A DNA stretch of 64,000 nucleotides from Desulfopila aestuarii DSM 18488. GTDB lineage: Bacteria > Desulfobacterota > Desulfobulbia > Desulfobulbales > Desulfocapsaceae. The notes under the pieces were generated by a model. That model was not told where the DNA came from. It saw nothing but the letters and a program-made list of their open reading frames with translations, and did no database searches. This document shows, in pieces, positions 25,473 through 34,083 of this stretch. Made by a program: the position numbers and the translations under genes. The DNA lies in NCBI GenBank assembly GCA_945863875.1, contig CAMBBS010000024.1:1-64000 (forward strand), read 5' to 3'. How positions within the stretch are numbered: position 1 is the stretch's first letter; the number at the start of each line of letters is the position of its first letter.

Positions 25473-25478
25473 AACTCC

Positions 25479-25916
25479 TTACTCCGGGTTTGCCTGCAGG
25501 GAAATCTTTGTCATCCCGGCTCGTTGCAACTCGTCAAGCACCTGAAAAAGCTGCTGATAGGAAACATTTTCTTCGGCAAAGACGAGAATTTCTCCGGCAG
25601 ACCCACCTTGTTCAGCCGTTCCCGGTAAATGTTCATGCAGCTCGGCCAGGGGAACCGGCGTTTTATTGAGGAAAATCTCCAGCTCTTGTTCCGGGCCCAG
25701 CGCCGATGCCGTCTGCGATGTGCGAAGAGAAAGAGTAAGCACCGTCTCCTCGGTCTTGGTCGCCTGGGAGGATTCCGGCAGGTCAAGCTGCATGCCCTGA
25801 TGCACCGTCATGGACAGCATCGCGTAAATAAAAAAGACCAGGAGGAGGAAGACGATATCGATCAGCGGCAGCATCTCGATTCGGGCAGGCCGGGTGTTAT
25901 ATCGCGTGATTTTCAT
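25479..25916 (-). CDS. exbD: ExbD/TolR biopolymer transport protein
   Basis: The 145-aa protein has the ExbD opening IEMLPLIDIVFLLLVFFIYAMLSM, in which the essential transmembrane aspartate is seen in the PLIDIVF motif, followed by a periplasmic domain ending VSYQQLFQVLDELQRAGMTKISL. With ExbB it forms the proton channel that powers TonB. The start overlaps the exbB stop by 20 bases, indicating translational coupling. Confidence 0.92.
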   Translation of the reverse strand: MKITRYNTRPARIEMLPLIDIVFLLLVFFIYAMLSMTVHQGMQLDLPESSQATKTEETVLTLSLRTSQTASALGPEQELEIFLNKTPVPLAELHEHLPGTAEQGGSAGEILVFAEENVSYQQLFQVLDELQRAGMTKISLQANPE

Positions 25917-26541
25917 TGGCGTTCTTTTCGTTTATCTTCGCGGTCTTGTTGAAGACGACTTCCAGGCTGGTGGCGTATTTCTCCATGACATGCATGGCCC
26001 TGGTGATTCGGGTATTGAAATAGTTATAGGGAATGACGGCGACAATGGCGATTCCCAGCCCGGCGGCGGTGGTGATCAGGGCCTGGGCGATGCCCGAGGT
26101 AACCAGTTTTGGATCGGCAATCGAGGCGGCGCCAAGCATTTCAAAGGAGCTGATAATACCCAAAACCGTGCCAAAGATGCCAAGTAAGGGCGCCACGGTG
26201 ATCATCGTGTCGAGCACCGGCATGAAGCGCTGCATATTCTGCACGCTGAGATTGGCCTCCGCCTCCATTGCCCGGCCCATATCATAGTCCCGGTGCAGAA
26301 TGCCGACGATCAGCAATCGAATGACGTGATCTCTGCATCCGGCTGTCTTGGTCCTGATTATCTCCCATTCACTCTCTTCGGCCAGGGTGAGGATTTCATC
26401 CATCAACGGCCGGTTTCGCCGGCGTTGAAGGGTAAACCAGAACATCATCCTTTCCAGAATAACGGTGAGGACGATGAGGGAACAGGCGAGCAGCGGCCAG
26501 ATGATCGGCCCGCCGCTCTGTAAAATTTTATACACCATCAT
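25897..26541 (-). CDS. exbB: ExbB/TolQ/MotA proton channel protein
   Basis: The 214-aa protein has an N-terminal helix (IIWPLLACSLIVLTVILERMMFW), a cytoplasmic loop, and two further helices in the typical FMPVLDTMITVAPLLGIFGTVLGIISSFEML and GIAQALITTAAGLGIAIVAVIPYNYF. This is the MotA/TolQ/ExbB domain. The ATG overlaps the stop of the large CbiZ fusion gene (ATGA), so the two are cotranslated. It works with ExbD and TonB to energise the TonB receptor encoded upstream. Confidence 0.93.
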   Translation of the reverse strand: MMVYKILQSGGPIIWPLLACSLIVLTVILERMMFWFTLQRRRNRPLMDEILTLAEESEWEIIRTKTAGCRDHVIRLLIVGILHRDYDMGRAMEAEANLSVQNMQRFMPVLDTMITVAPLLGIFGTVLGIISSFEMLGAASIADPKLVTSGIAQALITTAAGLGIAIVAVIPYNYFNTRITRAMHVMEKYATSLEVVFNKTAKINEKNANENHAI

Positions 26542-29351
26542 TGTCTTGCTCGCTGGTTAAGTTCTGGATGGATAAGGCGGGAGATGATCGCCAGGGCCTC
26601 GGCAAAGGTGGCCGGTGAGGGACTGCAGACCAGGTCCGGATCAATGATATGCACCCGGCCATCGCGCACCGCCTTGATGACCGGGATGTTCCGCCATCGT
26701 TCTTGCTCCTTCCCGGCAAGACCGGTCTCATTGCCCATGATGGCGATGATGATGGTATCGGGATTCTCGGCGAGCACTTTTTCATCATTGGTTGTGCCGG
26801 ACAGTTGATCATCGATGATATTCGCACCGCCACCCAGCACGATAAAGTCATCGGTGAAGGTGTGTTGCAAGGCGCCGACCAGCGGCTGGCTGCCGATCTG
26901 CAGAAAGACCTTTTCAATGGGCAGACCCGCTACTTCCCTGGTGACAGCTGCCACTTTCGCCCGGGCCTCGCTGACTATCGTGTGCGCCCTTTGTTCGAGA
27001 CCGAGCAGCCGACCCAGGGTGATGAACTGGGTACAGATGTCGTCAAAGGAGGTTGCCTGATGAAACTGGACAACGTTAAGGCCGAGGCTGCGCAGCTTCT
27101 CCAGCTGCTGCGGCGGGGAGAGATCCGTCGCCAGCACCAGGTCCGGCTGCAGACTGAGGATCTTCTCAATGGATATCTGCATGACCGAACCTATTTTTTC
27201 CTTCATCTTCGCCGCTTCCGGACGAATACAGTAGCTGGTATTGGCCAACAGCCGATCTTCCGCCCCCAGGAGATAGACATTCTCCGTGTTAGTCGGACCG
27301 AGGGAGATGATTCGCTCGGGAGGTTTGCCGGCGGTGGGCGCCGGTTGTGCCGCGCTCAGGACAACCGTCAGAGCTTTACGGATGACCAGCGGCAGCTCCT
27401 TGGCGGCGGAGTCGGGCAATGCCGCCAGGGCCGCCACAGCTGGCAAAGCTGCCATTGTCGCCGGGTGGCTGCCCGGCAGCATCGACCTGCACCAGTCATC
27501 AAAACTTGTCAGATCGCTGACCAGGCCCCGTTCATAATCGTCACTTATCGCCAGCGCCGCCGAGAGAAAAGAACTGTAGCGCGGCTGCAGCAGGAGGTGT
27601 TCGACGTCGGATCGCAGCTGCGGGTCCCCTTGACAGAGTGGGGAGAGTTCAATTTTCCTTTCTTTTAAGCGCTTGAAAAGAGAGCGGTTGGTGGCCAGGC
27701 CATTCTGCCGGGCTATGGCCTCCTGCACCCCCTCATAGACGGCGCGGCCGATGAGCTCGCCCATCTTGGTATGGCCGCCGGTCGCATCGATTGCCGGACC
27801 CCTCCCTTCCACGACGATGATATTGTCGGTGCCGGTGCCGGTGGCGGAATGGTGTGGCGAGGTGTAGCTGGAACGGATATCCAGATCCTGCAGGGCGGCC
27901 GATTTTGCCTCGGTACTGCTGATTATCGCCCGGGTCATGGCCCTGGGTGAGAGTTGCATATTGGTTAAAAGGAGGATGTTGATGGTCCCCGGTTTGTCGC
28001 TTTTTTTAATTTCGTCCGGCTCGTAGTAGCTGCCGGTGTCGCTGCCCATGCGGACGCTGTTGCCCTCCACCCCGGCGGTGACCAGGGCGACCACCTCCAT
28101 GTCCCGGAAGGACTTTTTCACCACCGCCAGGTTAGCCATATCCGCGCCGGTAAAGAGCATTGCCGTCGAATCTGGTGGAAAACCAAGTATTTTACTGGTC
28201 GACATTCGCAGCTCGGCTAATCCCTGGCCCCGATCAAGGCCCCAGGATGGAGGTGGAAAATAGTGATTGGCGACGGTGAGGATGCCCTCTTTCTGACCTT
28301 CCAGAGTGGAGACCACCCGCATCGGCTGCTGGAAGGAAAGTGCCAGGGTTTTGTTGTGAAAATCCTTTATGCTGCTGGTGATGATTTCCGCCTGCCGCAG
28401 GTAGTCAAGGTCGAGGTGCAGCGGTTGTTTGTCGACGACCTCCTCGTCCAGGACATAATTGTCACTGTTGCTGAACGAATCGCTATAGATACCCGAGGCC
28501 AGTGCGGAGACCAAGGTCCCGCTCTGACCGGCCAGCCGGCAGGTAAGCTCGCAGGGAAAAAAGAGCACACGGTTATCCCGCACCGCATCAACATCGCGCC
28601 AGCCCTCCTGTTGCAAAGCGGCTAAGGCTTGGTCAGGACTGCCGCAGCCGTAAATGACCTGCGGGTTGAATTGTTGCCACTGGGCGAGCGTGACCGGCGT
28701 ACTATCGCCGTTTGCGCCAAACTGCGGGGCTATACCGCCCGCCGCACGGATGTACTCATTCTGGAACGAGTCGTCTCCCGGGACCATGAACGGCTCGTCG
28801 CCCATCAGACGGATGACGCGTTGCCGCTCTGCTGCAGGGATCTTCGCCACCTTCAGGGCGATGACCTCCAGCTGTCGTTGCTGTTCGGCGATGATCGCAG
28901 CGCTTTTGGCTTCCCTGTTAAAGATGCGGCCAAGAAGTCGAATCTGCGCGAAACTTTCGGCAATGGTGCGGGGCGTGAGGCGAATAAGAATGGCTTTATC
29001 CTGGAAACGGGCGATCTGCTCCCCGTGCAGATCGGCATAAAAAATCACCTCCGGCTGCAGCCCCGCCACCCGGTCGAGATCAGGACGGAAAAAACCGCCG
29101 ATGATCTCCTTGCCCGCCGTTTCCGGGCCAAGCAAAGAGTGATGGGTGATGCCGACCACGGCATCGGCTGCGCCTAAACCCAGGACTATTTCCGTGATCG
29201 ACGGCACGAGCGAGACTACCCGGCGGGGGGCGGTGTCGAGGGTGATTCTCTCCCCCGCCGAATCGGTAAAGGTAACTGGCCATTGCCCCGATAACAGCTC
29301 GACCGGCTGCAGGAACAACAAGAATATGAAGAAAAAAGGAAGTCGTTTCAT
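26538..29351 (-). CDS. Secreted BtuF-CbiZ-BtuF triple-domain corrinoid protein
   Basis: The 937-aa protein starts with a signal peptide (KRLPFFFIFLLFLQPVELLSG). Residues 25-290 form a BtuF/FepB-like helical-backbone binding domain (RRVVSLVPSITEIVLGLGA; LDRVAGLQPEVIF; FMVPGDDSFQNEYIRAAGG). Residues about 320-550 match adenosylcobinamide amidohydrolase CbiZ (VALVTAGVEGNSVRMG; LLTNMQLSPRAMTRAIISSTEAKSAAL; ATGTGTDNIIVVEGRG; GGHTKMGELIGRAVYEGV). A helical linker leads to a second BtuF-like domain (about 675-930: ERIISLGPTNTENVYLLGA; SIEKILSLQPDLVLA). CbiZ enzymes cut the aminopropanol-linked amide of corrinoids to give cobyric acid for rebuilding, and are normally cytoplasmic. Here the signal peptide places the activity in the periplasm. 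It sits second in a riboswitch-led operon, overlapping exbB. Confidence 0.85.
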   Translation of the reverse strand: MKRLPFFFIFLLFLQPVELLSGQWPVTFTDSAGERITLDTAPRRVVSLVPSITEIVLGLGAADAVVGITHHSLLGPETAGKEIIGGFFRPDLDRVAGLQPEVIFYADLHGEQIARFQDKAILIRLTPRTIAESFAQIRLLGRIFNREAKSAAIIAEQQRQLEVIALKVAKIPAAERQRVIRLMGDEPFMVPGDDSFQNEYIRAAGGIAPQFGANGDSTPVTLAQWQQFNPQVIYGCGSPDQALAALQQEGWRDVDAVRDNRVLFFPCELTCRLAGQSGTLVSALASGIYSDSFSNSDNYVLDEEVVDKQPLHLDLDYLRQAEIITSSIKDFHNKTLALSFQQPMRVVSTLEGQKEGILTVANHYFPPPSWGLDRGQGLAELRMSTSKILGFPPDSTAMLFTGADMANLAVVKKSFRDMEVVALVTAGVEGNSVRMGSDTGSYYEPDEIKKSDKPGTINILLLTNMQLSPRAMTRAIISSTEAKSAALQDLDIRSSYTSPHHSATGTGTDNIIVVEGRGPAIDATGGHTKMGELIGRAVYEGVQEAIARQNGLATNRSLFKRLKERKIELSPLCQGDPQLRSDVEHLLLQPRYSSFLSAALAISDDYERGLVSDLTSFDDWCRSMLPGSHPATMAALPAVAALAALPDSAAKELPLVIRKALTVVLSAAQPAPTAGKPPERIISLGPTNTENVYLLGAEDRLLANTSYCIRPEAAKMKEKIGSVMQISIEKILSLQPDLVLATDLSPPQQLEKLRSLGLNVVQFHQATSFDDICTQFITLGRLLGLEQRAHTIVSEARAKVAAVTREVAGLPIEKVFLQIGSQPLVGALQHTFTDDFIVLGGGANIIDDQLSGTTNDEKVLAENPDTIIIAIMGNETGLAGKEQERWRNIPVIKAVRDGRVHIIDPDLVCSPSPATFAEALAIISRLIHPELNQRARQ

Positions 29352-29369
29352 CTGCTCTTTCGCTCCTGA

Positions 29370-31352
29370 CTAATAATCCCAGCGCAGGTTGACATAGAAG
29401 CCGCGGCCGGGCATCGGGTAGCCTTTGACATAGGCATAGTCTTCATCAAAAAGATTGGTTATTTCGCCCCGGACCGTAAACGTCCCGTAATTCGCCGTTT
29501 CCAGAAAACGGTAGGCGGCGGTGAGGTCGGCGACGGTGACACTCTCCAGTTTGTCGACCGGTGCCGGGTAGCTGCCGGACTCCCAGTCCTGCACATCCTG
29601 GCTGCCGGTATAGGTGACGTTCAGGCGGCAGAAAGTGCCTGCCCCGTTGCTGGTGACGATTCCGCCGGCAAGGGTCGTGTCGCTGATATACTGCAGATCG
29701 TCGCCGGTTTCTTCGTCCTCGTATTTTGTCAAGTAGGTCAGATTGATATAGGGCCGCAATTCCCAGTCCCAGGCCAGAGGGACGCCGAGATCATAACTCA
29801 GTTCGCTTTCGAAGCCGGAGATGGTCGCTTCACCGATATTCTGCCAGCTTTGTGCGCCGTCGGCGAGGTAGTCGGTGGTGATTTTGTCTTTGAAGTCGGT
29901 CGAGAACCAGGTCAGTGCGCTGTTCAGGCCGTTATGGCTGAAATCAAGACCGCCTTCGCAGGTGGTGCTTTTTTCGGCATCGAGATCAGGGTTGCCCACC
30001 ACCCTTGAGCCGAAACTGGTAAAATCGGCGGCCAGCTGATCGGCTGACGGCATCATAAAGCCCTCGGCATACTGCGCCCTGAGCTTTACTCCCTCCAGGA
30101 CCGTCCAGGCCAGGCCGATCTTCGGTGTGAGCCTGTTCTGGTCCTCATCCCTGCCGGCCGGTTCGCTGACCTGAACATGGTACCAGTCATAGCGCAGGCC
30201 GACATTGGCTGCCAGCTGGTCCTCGAGGAAGGTGATTTTGCCGAGCAGAAAGACAGCCGGGTTGGTATAACTGGTTTCTCTTGGTGTCCAGCTGTTTTCC
30301 ACCCCGTAGTCCAGCCAGTCGAAGCCGCCGGTGAGGGTTGAACTGCCGAATGTACCGGTCAACTGGGCCTGGGCGCCCTGCTGGTCGGTGGTGTTCGATG
30401 AGAGCAGGCCGCTGTCCCATCCGGTGGGATCGGACGCAGTCGGGTCCAGCCAGCTGTTCTCATCCTGGCCGAAAAAATAGCGGGTCATCCACTGATATGT
30501 GCCGCTGGTGGATCCTCCGGTATAGTTCGTGTCGACCGAGTAGTTTTCCTTGTTGGTGCTATCGTCAAGATCAGCGGTGCTGAAATAGTCGGGATTGCCG
30601 GCCTCGTCCGTCTTAAAGCTGGTGACGATAATGCCTATGCGGTGGTGGTTGGAAAATGAGTAGCCGGTATTCGCGCTTATGCCGGTTTCATAATCTATGC
30701 CGGTATTGTCGTATCGTTGGCCGCTGCCGGTATCGTAGTCGTCCCTCGTGCCATAGGTGGAAGAACCGGCAAAGTCAAAACCCTTCTCCTTGATCGTGCC
30801 GCCGATACTGCCTTCAGCCGCCCCATAAGAGCCGATACCGGTTTCGGCAAAGGCGGAATTATTCTGCCCCTGCCGGGTGATGATGTTGACCACGCCGCCC
30901 ATACCCGCCGAGCCGTATTGTACCGCACCCGGACCACGGATAATTTCCAGCCGCTCGACGTTTTTGGTGAGCAGCTTGGCAACATTGCCGGTCCCTGCTC
31001 GACGACCGTCGAGGAGGATGAGCACATGACCCTGCAGGTCGTTGCCGTGCGTGTCGCTGCGAAAACCCCGGATGCCGACGGAGGTGAGATTACCGGGGTA
31101 TTTCTGGACATGACCGAGACCTTTTTCGGCGAGCAGGTCGCCGACGTTGCGGCTGGTCGATTGCTGCAGCTCCTCCTGGTCGATGACGGTGATATGGCTG
31201 CTGACAATTTTTATGCTCTCCGGGGAGCGGCCGGCGGTGACAACGATTGTCTCCATCAGGTCAGGCGGCGGCATGCTTTCTGCGGCGAGGCCTCCTCCAG
31301 CGAGGGTTCCGGCGAGCAGCTGGCAGAATAGAACGGGGTACGACATTTTCAT
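29370..31352 (-). CDS. btuB: TonB-dependent outer-membrane receptor, corrinoid type
   Basis: The 660-aa protein has a signal peptide (VLFCQLLAGTLAGGGLAAE), a TonB-box region METIVVTAGR, a plug domain (residues about 50-160: ITVIDQEELQQSTSRNVGDLLAEKGLG; VERLEIIRGPGAVQYGSAGMGGVVNIIT) and a 22-strand barrel ending in an aromatic residue (NLRWDY). The start at ATG 31352 has AGGAGG upstream; the 57 additional codons in the track run through the riboswitch terminator. The cobalamin riboswitch directly upstream identifies the likely substrate as B12 or related corrinoids. I use the symbol btuB for its role, not on a measured similarity. Confidence 0.88.
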   Translation of the reverse strand: MKMSYPVLFCQLLAGTLAGGGLAAESMPPPDLMETIVVTAGRSPESIKIVSSHITVIDQEELQQSTSRNVGDLLAEKGLGHVQKYPGNLTSVGIRGFRSDTHGNDLQGHVLILLDGRRAGTGNVAKLLTKNVERLEIIRGPGAVQYGSAGMGGVVNIITRQGQNNSAFAETGIGSYGAAEGSIGGTIKEKGFDFAGSSTYGTRDDYDTGSGQRYDNTGIDYETGISANTGYSFSNHHRIGIIVTSFKTDEAGNPDYFSTADLDDSTNKENYSVDTNYTGGSTSGTYQWMTRYFFGQDENSWLDPTASDPTGWDSGLLSSNTTDQQGAQAQLTGTFGSSTLTGGFDWLDYGVENSWTPRETSYTNPAVFLLGKITFLEDQLAANVGLRYDWYHVQVSEPAGRDEDQNRLTPKIGLAWTVLEGVKLRAQYAEGFMMPSADQLAADFTSFGSRVVGNPDLDAEKSTTCEGGLDFSHNGLNSALTWFSTDFKDKITTDYLADGAQSWQNIGEATISGFESELSYDLGVPLAWDWELRPYINLTYLTKYEDEETGDDLQYISDTTLAGGIVTSNGAGTFCRLNVTYTGSQDVQDWESGSYPAPVDKLESVTVADLTAAYRFLETANYGTFTVRGEITNLFDEDYAYVKGYPMPGRGFYVNLRWDY

Positions 31353-31402
31353 TATTGTTCCTCCTGTGGTGTTTTGCCCGGGGGAAAGTGCAAAGAAAAC
31401 GG

Positions 31403-31444
31403 CAAAAAAAATCCCCGGACCAATTAAAAAATTGATCCGGGGAT
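31403..31444 (-). terminator. Riboswitch-associated intrinsic terminator (expression platform)
   Basis: Read on the minus strand, ATCCCCGGATCAATT and AATTGGTCCGGGGAT form a stem of about 15 bp (one mismatch) with a four-T loop, followed by seven T residues. It lies between the cobalamin aptamer and the receptor start, where a B12-dependent attenuator is expected. Confidence 0.85.
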
Positions 31445-31527
31445 GCCCTTGTTTCTCCACAGATTGCCTATAGAGATCTCTTGTCCACGGAGATGTCCAG
31501 GCTGGCATAACAATCACAGTCAAGCCG

Positions 31528-31690
31528 ATTTTCAGGCAGGTCTTCTGACTTCCGGCTCAGCCTACTTGTTGCGCCTTCCCGTTTGCATCGAGCAAACAGT
31601 GACATTCATGCAACGTTCGTCCCCGGTTACAGCGGCGGGCCCGTCCCGGATTTACACCGGGTTCCCTCTTTTTCCACTTTCGTGAAACCT
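31528..31690 (-). ncRNA. Cobalamin riboswitch
   Basis: On the minus strand the sequence shows GGGAACCCGGTGTAAATCC, GACGGGCCCGCCGCTGTAACC and the terminal B12 box AGTCAGAAGACCTGCC, all in the right order for the Cobalamin (AdoCbl) aptamer family. About 180 bases separate it from the receptor ATG, with an intrinsic terminator between, so it most likely stops transcription when cobalamin is plentiful. Confidence 0.95.
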
Positions 31691-31695
31691 GAAAA

Positions 31696-31701
31696 ATTAT
31701 A
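31696..31701 (-). promoter_or_regulatory. Candidate -10 element for the riboswitch transcript
   Basis: A perfect TATAAT on the minus strand lies a few bases before the aptamer. No good -35 is found at 16-18 bases; a TTGACA exists but is 28 bases away. Weak call. Confidence 0.3.
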
Positions 31702-31829
31702 GGATTTGTTTACCGCCTTTTGCTTTTCCTGTCAACCGGCAAAGGTGTGCTTGGTTGCAGCCGCGACGTTTTGCTGGTTCAGCTGAAAAGTGTCGCATAG
31801 GCTCATTTATCGTTTCATCAATATCGCGC

Positions 31830-32135
31830 CGTAAAGCCCGGTCGTTGAGGCCGGGGCTGCAGGGGGTAAGCTGTTCATCCGGTGTCTGCTGCTGTTCGAC
31901 ATAGTGCCGGATAATGGAAATCGGCGCAGTGCCGCAGGAAGGTGCAAGGTAGCTCGGGCTGCACAGAACATCTGTATAATACCTTTCGGCTATCCCGGGA
32001 TAACGCTTCTCGGAGTATTTCGTTTGTTTTTCCGTCCAACACTTTTTTCCGCTATCTGGTCACAAAGACCAGATGGACGTGCATATTGAAAACGCAATTT
32101 CATTCGGTTCGAATCTCGTTTTTTCTTCTCCATAG
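31830..32135 (-). pseudogene. IS200/IS605 tnpA remnant (copy 1)
   Basis: Read on the minus strand, one frame gives NCVFNMHVHLVFVT followed by an in-frame stop and RKKVLDGK, the N-terminus of an IS200-type Y1 transposase. After an internal deletion and frameshift, another frame gives SPSYLAPSCGTAPISIIRHY, the TnpA C-terminus. A hairpin-like CCCGG...CCGGG sequence near 31840-31860 resembles the element's left end. The catalytic region (HUH and the Tyr helix) is lost, so it is dead. Confidence 0.75.
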
Positions 32136-32215
32136 ACCAAAGTATAATTTACCCTATGAAGATACGCCAGGCATATAAATAGAGGCTGAAGGTCAAACAG
32201 GATCAGCAGCAATTG
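32030..32215 (+). repeat. IS605 centre repeat, copy 1 (tnpA start/tnpB start region)
   Basis: This segment is about 85% identical by eye to 36573-36760 in the same orientation. It includes the divergent starts of tnpA (minus) and tnpB (plus: MKIRQAYK then a stop). Beyond these limits the two copies do not match. Confidence 0.75.
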
Positions 32216-32266
32216 TTCCAGCAACATGCATCATTTCAGGACCGGCGGCTTGTGTTGATGCACGGG

Positions 32267-33571
32267 TCAAGGGTAGAAAATCGATGGCAGCCAGAGGGTG
32301 AGTGGCGGCCAGAGGCTGGTCAGCACCAGGACGGACAGGGCGGCCAGAACAAAGGGCAGAACGGCCCTGGAGGTCTCGGCCAGGGACGAGCCGGAAATGC
32401 CGCAGCTGACAAAGAGGCAGATGCCGACCGGGGGAGTGAGCATGCCTATGGCCAGATTGGTGACAATCAGCACGCCGAACTGGGTGGGGTCGACGCCCAG
32501 CTGGGCGGTAAGGGTAATAAGAACCGGTACCAGCAGGATCAGGGCCGCCGTTGTTTCCATAACACAGCCGACAACGAGCAGACCGGCCATCACCAGCAGC
32601 AGCAGGCCCCAGGGCGGCAGGCCCAGATTCATCATCATTGTGCCGAGCAGCTGGCTGGTCTGTTTCATCGCCACCAGCCAGGTGAAAACCTTGGCCATGG
32701 CAATGATTAACAGGATGGTCGCGGCGATGATCTGTGAGCGCAGAATCTGATCGGGTAAATCGGCCCACTTCAATTCGCGGTTGATCGCCAGGCTGACAAA
32801 GAGCGCATAAAAGACGGCCAGCGCCGCCGCCTCGGTGACGGTGACGATGCCGGTGAGGATGCCGCCAAGGACAATGACCGGGGCCCACAGCGCCCAGAAG
32901 GCGTCATGGAAGGCCTTGCCAACCCCGGTAAACGAAAAATTCCTGCGGCTGCCGTAGCCCATGCGCCAGGAGATAGCCGCAGCCGTCAGCATGAGGAACA
33001 GGCCGAAAATGATGCCGATCATCATGCCGCCCATGAACAGTTTGGCGATGGAGACATTCGTCAGAAAGCCGAAAATAACCATCGGAATCGACGGCGGGAT
33101 GATAACCCCGAGGGCGCCGCCGGCAGCCACAACCGCCGCGGCAAAGGCCGGAGGATAGCCCTGGCGGATCATGGCCGGAATGACCACCGCGCCGATAGCC
33201 GCGGTATCCGCCGCCGCCGAACCGGAGATGCCGGCAAAAAACATCGAGGCGACGATACTGGCACAGGCCAGGCCTCCGGGCATCCAGCCGACCAGGCTGT
33301 CGGAAAAATCGATAATCTGCCTGGAGATGCCGCCCGATTCCATGATCGCCCCGGCCAGCATGAACAGCGGCACCGCCAGAAGATCAAACGAATCGACCCC
33401 GGCAAAGAGCAGCTGAATGATGGTCTGGCCCAGGGCGGCAAACGGTACCGTTGCCGGGAAGACCCCGGGGGTGAGGATCAGGCCGATGGCCGGCACGCCG
33501 ATGGACAGGGCAATCGGCATGCCCAGCGCAATGAGCAGAAACAACAGGGCAAAGAGGAGAGCGACAATCAT
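32267..33571 (-). CDS. dctM: TRAP transporter large permease DctM
   Basis: The 434-aa protein has about twelve helices and typical DctM segments: LGMPIALSIGVPAIGLIL near the start, GAIMESGGISRQIIDFSDSLVGWMPGGLACASIVASMFFAGISGSAAADTAAIG, and GGALGVIIPPSIPMVIFGFLTNVSIAKLFMGG. It forms the sodium-coupled transport core of a TRAP system. The ATG overlaps the dctQ stop (ATGA). The 3' end lies only about 50 bases from the IS605 remnant, so the operon may have been cut or moved at this point. Confidence 0.92.
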   Translation of the reverse strand: MIVALLFALLFLLIALGMPIALSIGVPAIGLILTPGVFPATVPFAALGQTIIQLLFAGVDSFDLLAVPLFMLAGAIMESGGISRQIIDFSDSLVGWMPGGLACASIVASMFFAGISGSAAADTAAIGAVVIPAMIRQGYPPAFAAAVVAAGGALGVIIPPSIPMVIFGFLTNVSIAKLFMGGMMIGIIFGLFLMLTAAAISWRMGYGSRRNFSFTGVGKAFHDAFWALWAPVIVLGGILTGIVTVTEAAALAVFYALFVSLAINRELKWADLPDQILRSQIIAATILLIIAMAKVFTWLVAMKQTSQLLGTMMMNLGLPPWGLLLLVMAGLLVVGCVMETTAALILLVPVLITLTAQLGVDPTQFGVLIVTNLAIGMLTPPVGICLFVSCGISGSSLAETSRAVLPFVLAALSVLVLTSLWPPLTLWLPSIFYP

Positions 33572-34083
33572 GAAGTACGCCCTCGCACCGTCCGGATAAT
33601 ATCGGCGGCGGTATGCAGCACGAGGATGGCCATGGCCAGGGGAATAACGGCAAAGGGAACGGCCATGGGGATCTGCAGGGAAGCGGTGCTATGGTGCCAG
33701 GCTTTCAGGGTATAGAGAAGGCCGAACCAGGCAAGAAGGGCAAAACAGGTCAGCGTCAGTAATTGCAGGACAACAAGAATTGCCCGTTCACAGCTCGGCC
33801 CAAACCACTGGCCAACCCCGCGCAGGCCAATAAAATTGGCGCGTTTGTAGGCGGCGGTACTGCCGAGAAAAGTAATGGTCACCAGCAGATGGCGGCTCAC
33901 CTCCTCCGACCAGCCAAGCGATGAGCCGAGATAGCGCCAGACCACCTGGGCAAAAAGAATCAGGCAGATGGCGGCCCCGGTGCCAACGAGGAGCTGTTCA
34001 ACCACCCGGTTGACCCGGCCGCTGATCTTCTCAACGAAGGTCGGATCAGCGGCGGGAGATTTCTTGATTTGTTGTTGGTTCAC
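33568..34083 (-). CDS. dctQ: TRAP transporter small permease DctQ
   Basis: The 171-aa protein has four helices and the DctQ pattern GAAICLILFAQVVWRYLGSSLGWSEEVSRHLLVTITFLGSTAAYKRANFIGL. It partners DctM in the membrane. The start is a GTG overlapping the dctP stop (GTGA). Gene order dctP-dctQ-dctM is canonical. Confidence 0.9.
   Translation of the reverse strand: MNQQQIKKSPAADPTFVEKISGRVNRVVEQLLVGTGAAICLILFAQVVWRYLGSSLGWSEEVSRHLLVTITFLGSTAAYKRANFIGLRGVGQWFGPSCERAILVVLQLLTLTCFALLAWFGLLYTLKAWHHSTASLQIPMAVPFAVIPLAMAILVLHTAADIIRTVRGRTS

Noticed and set aside
26649-27668. 339-aa plus-strand ORF
   Set aside because: Antisense to the CbiZ fusion gene; composition unlike a real protein.
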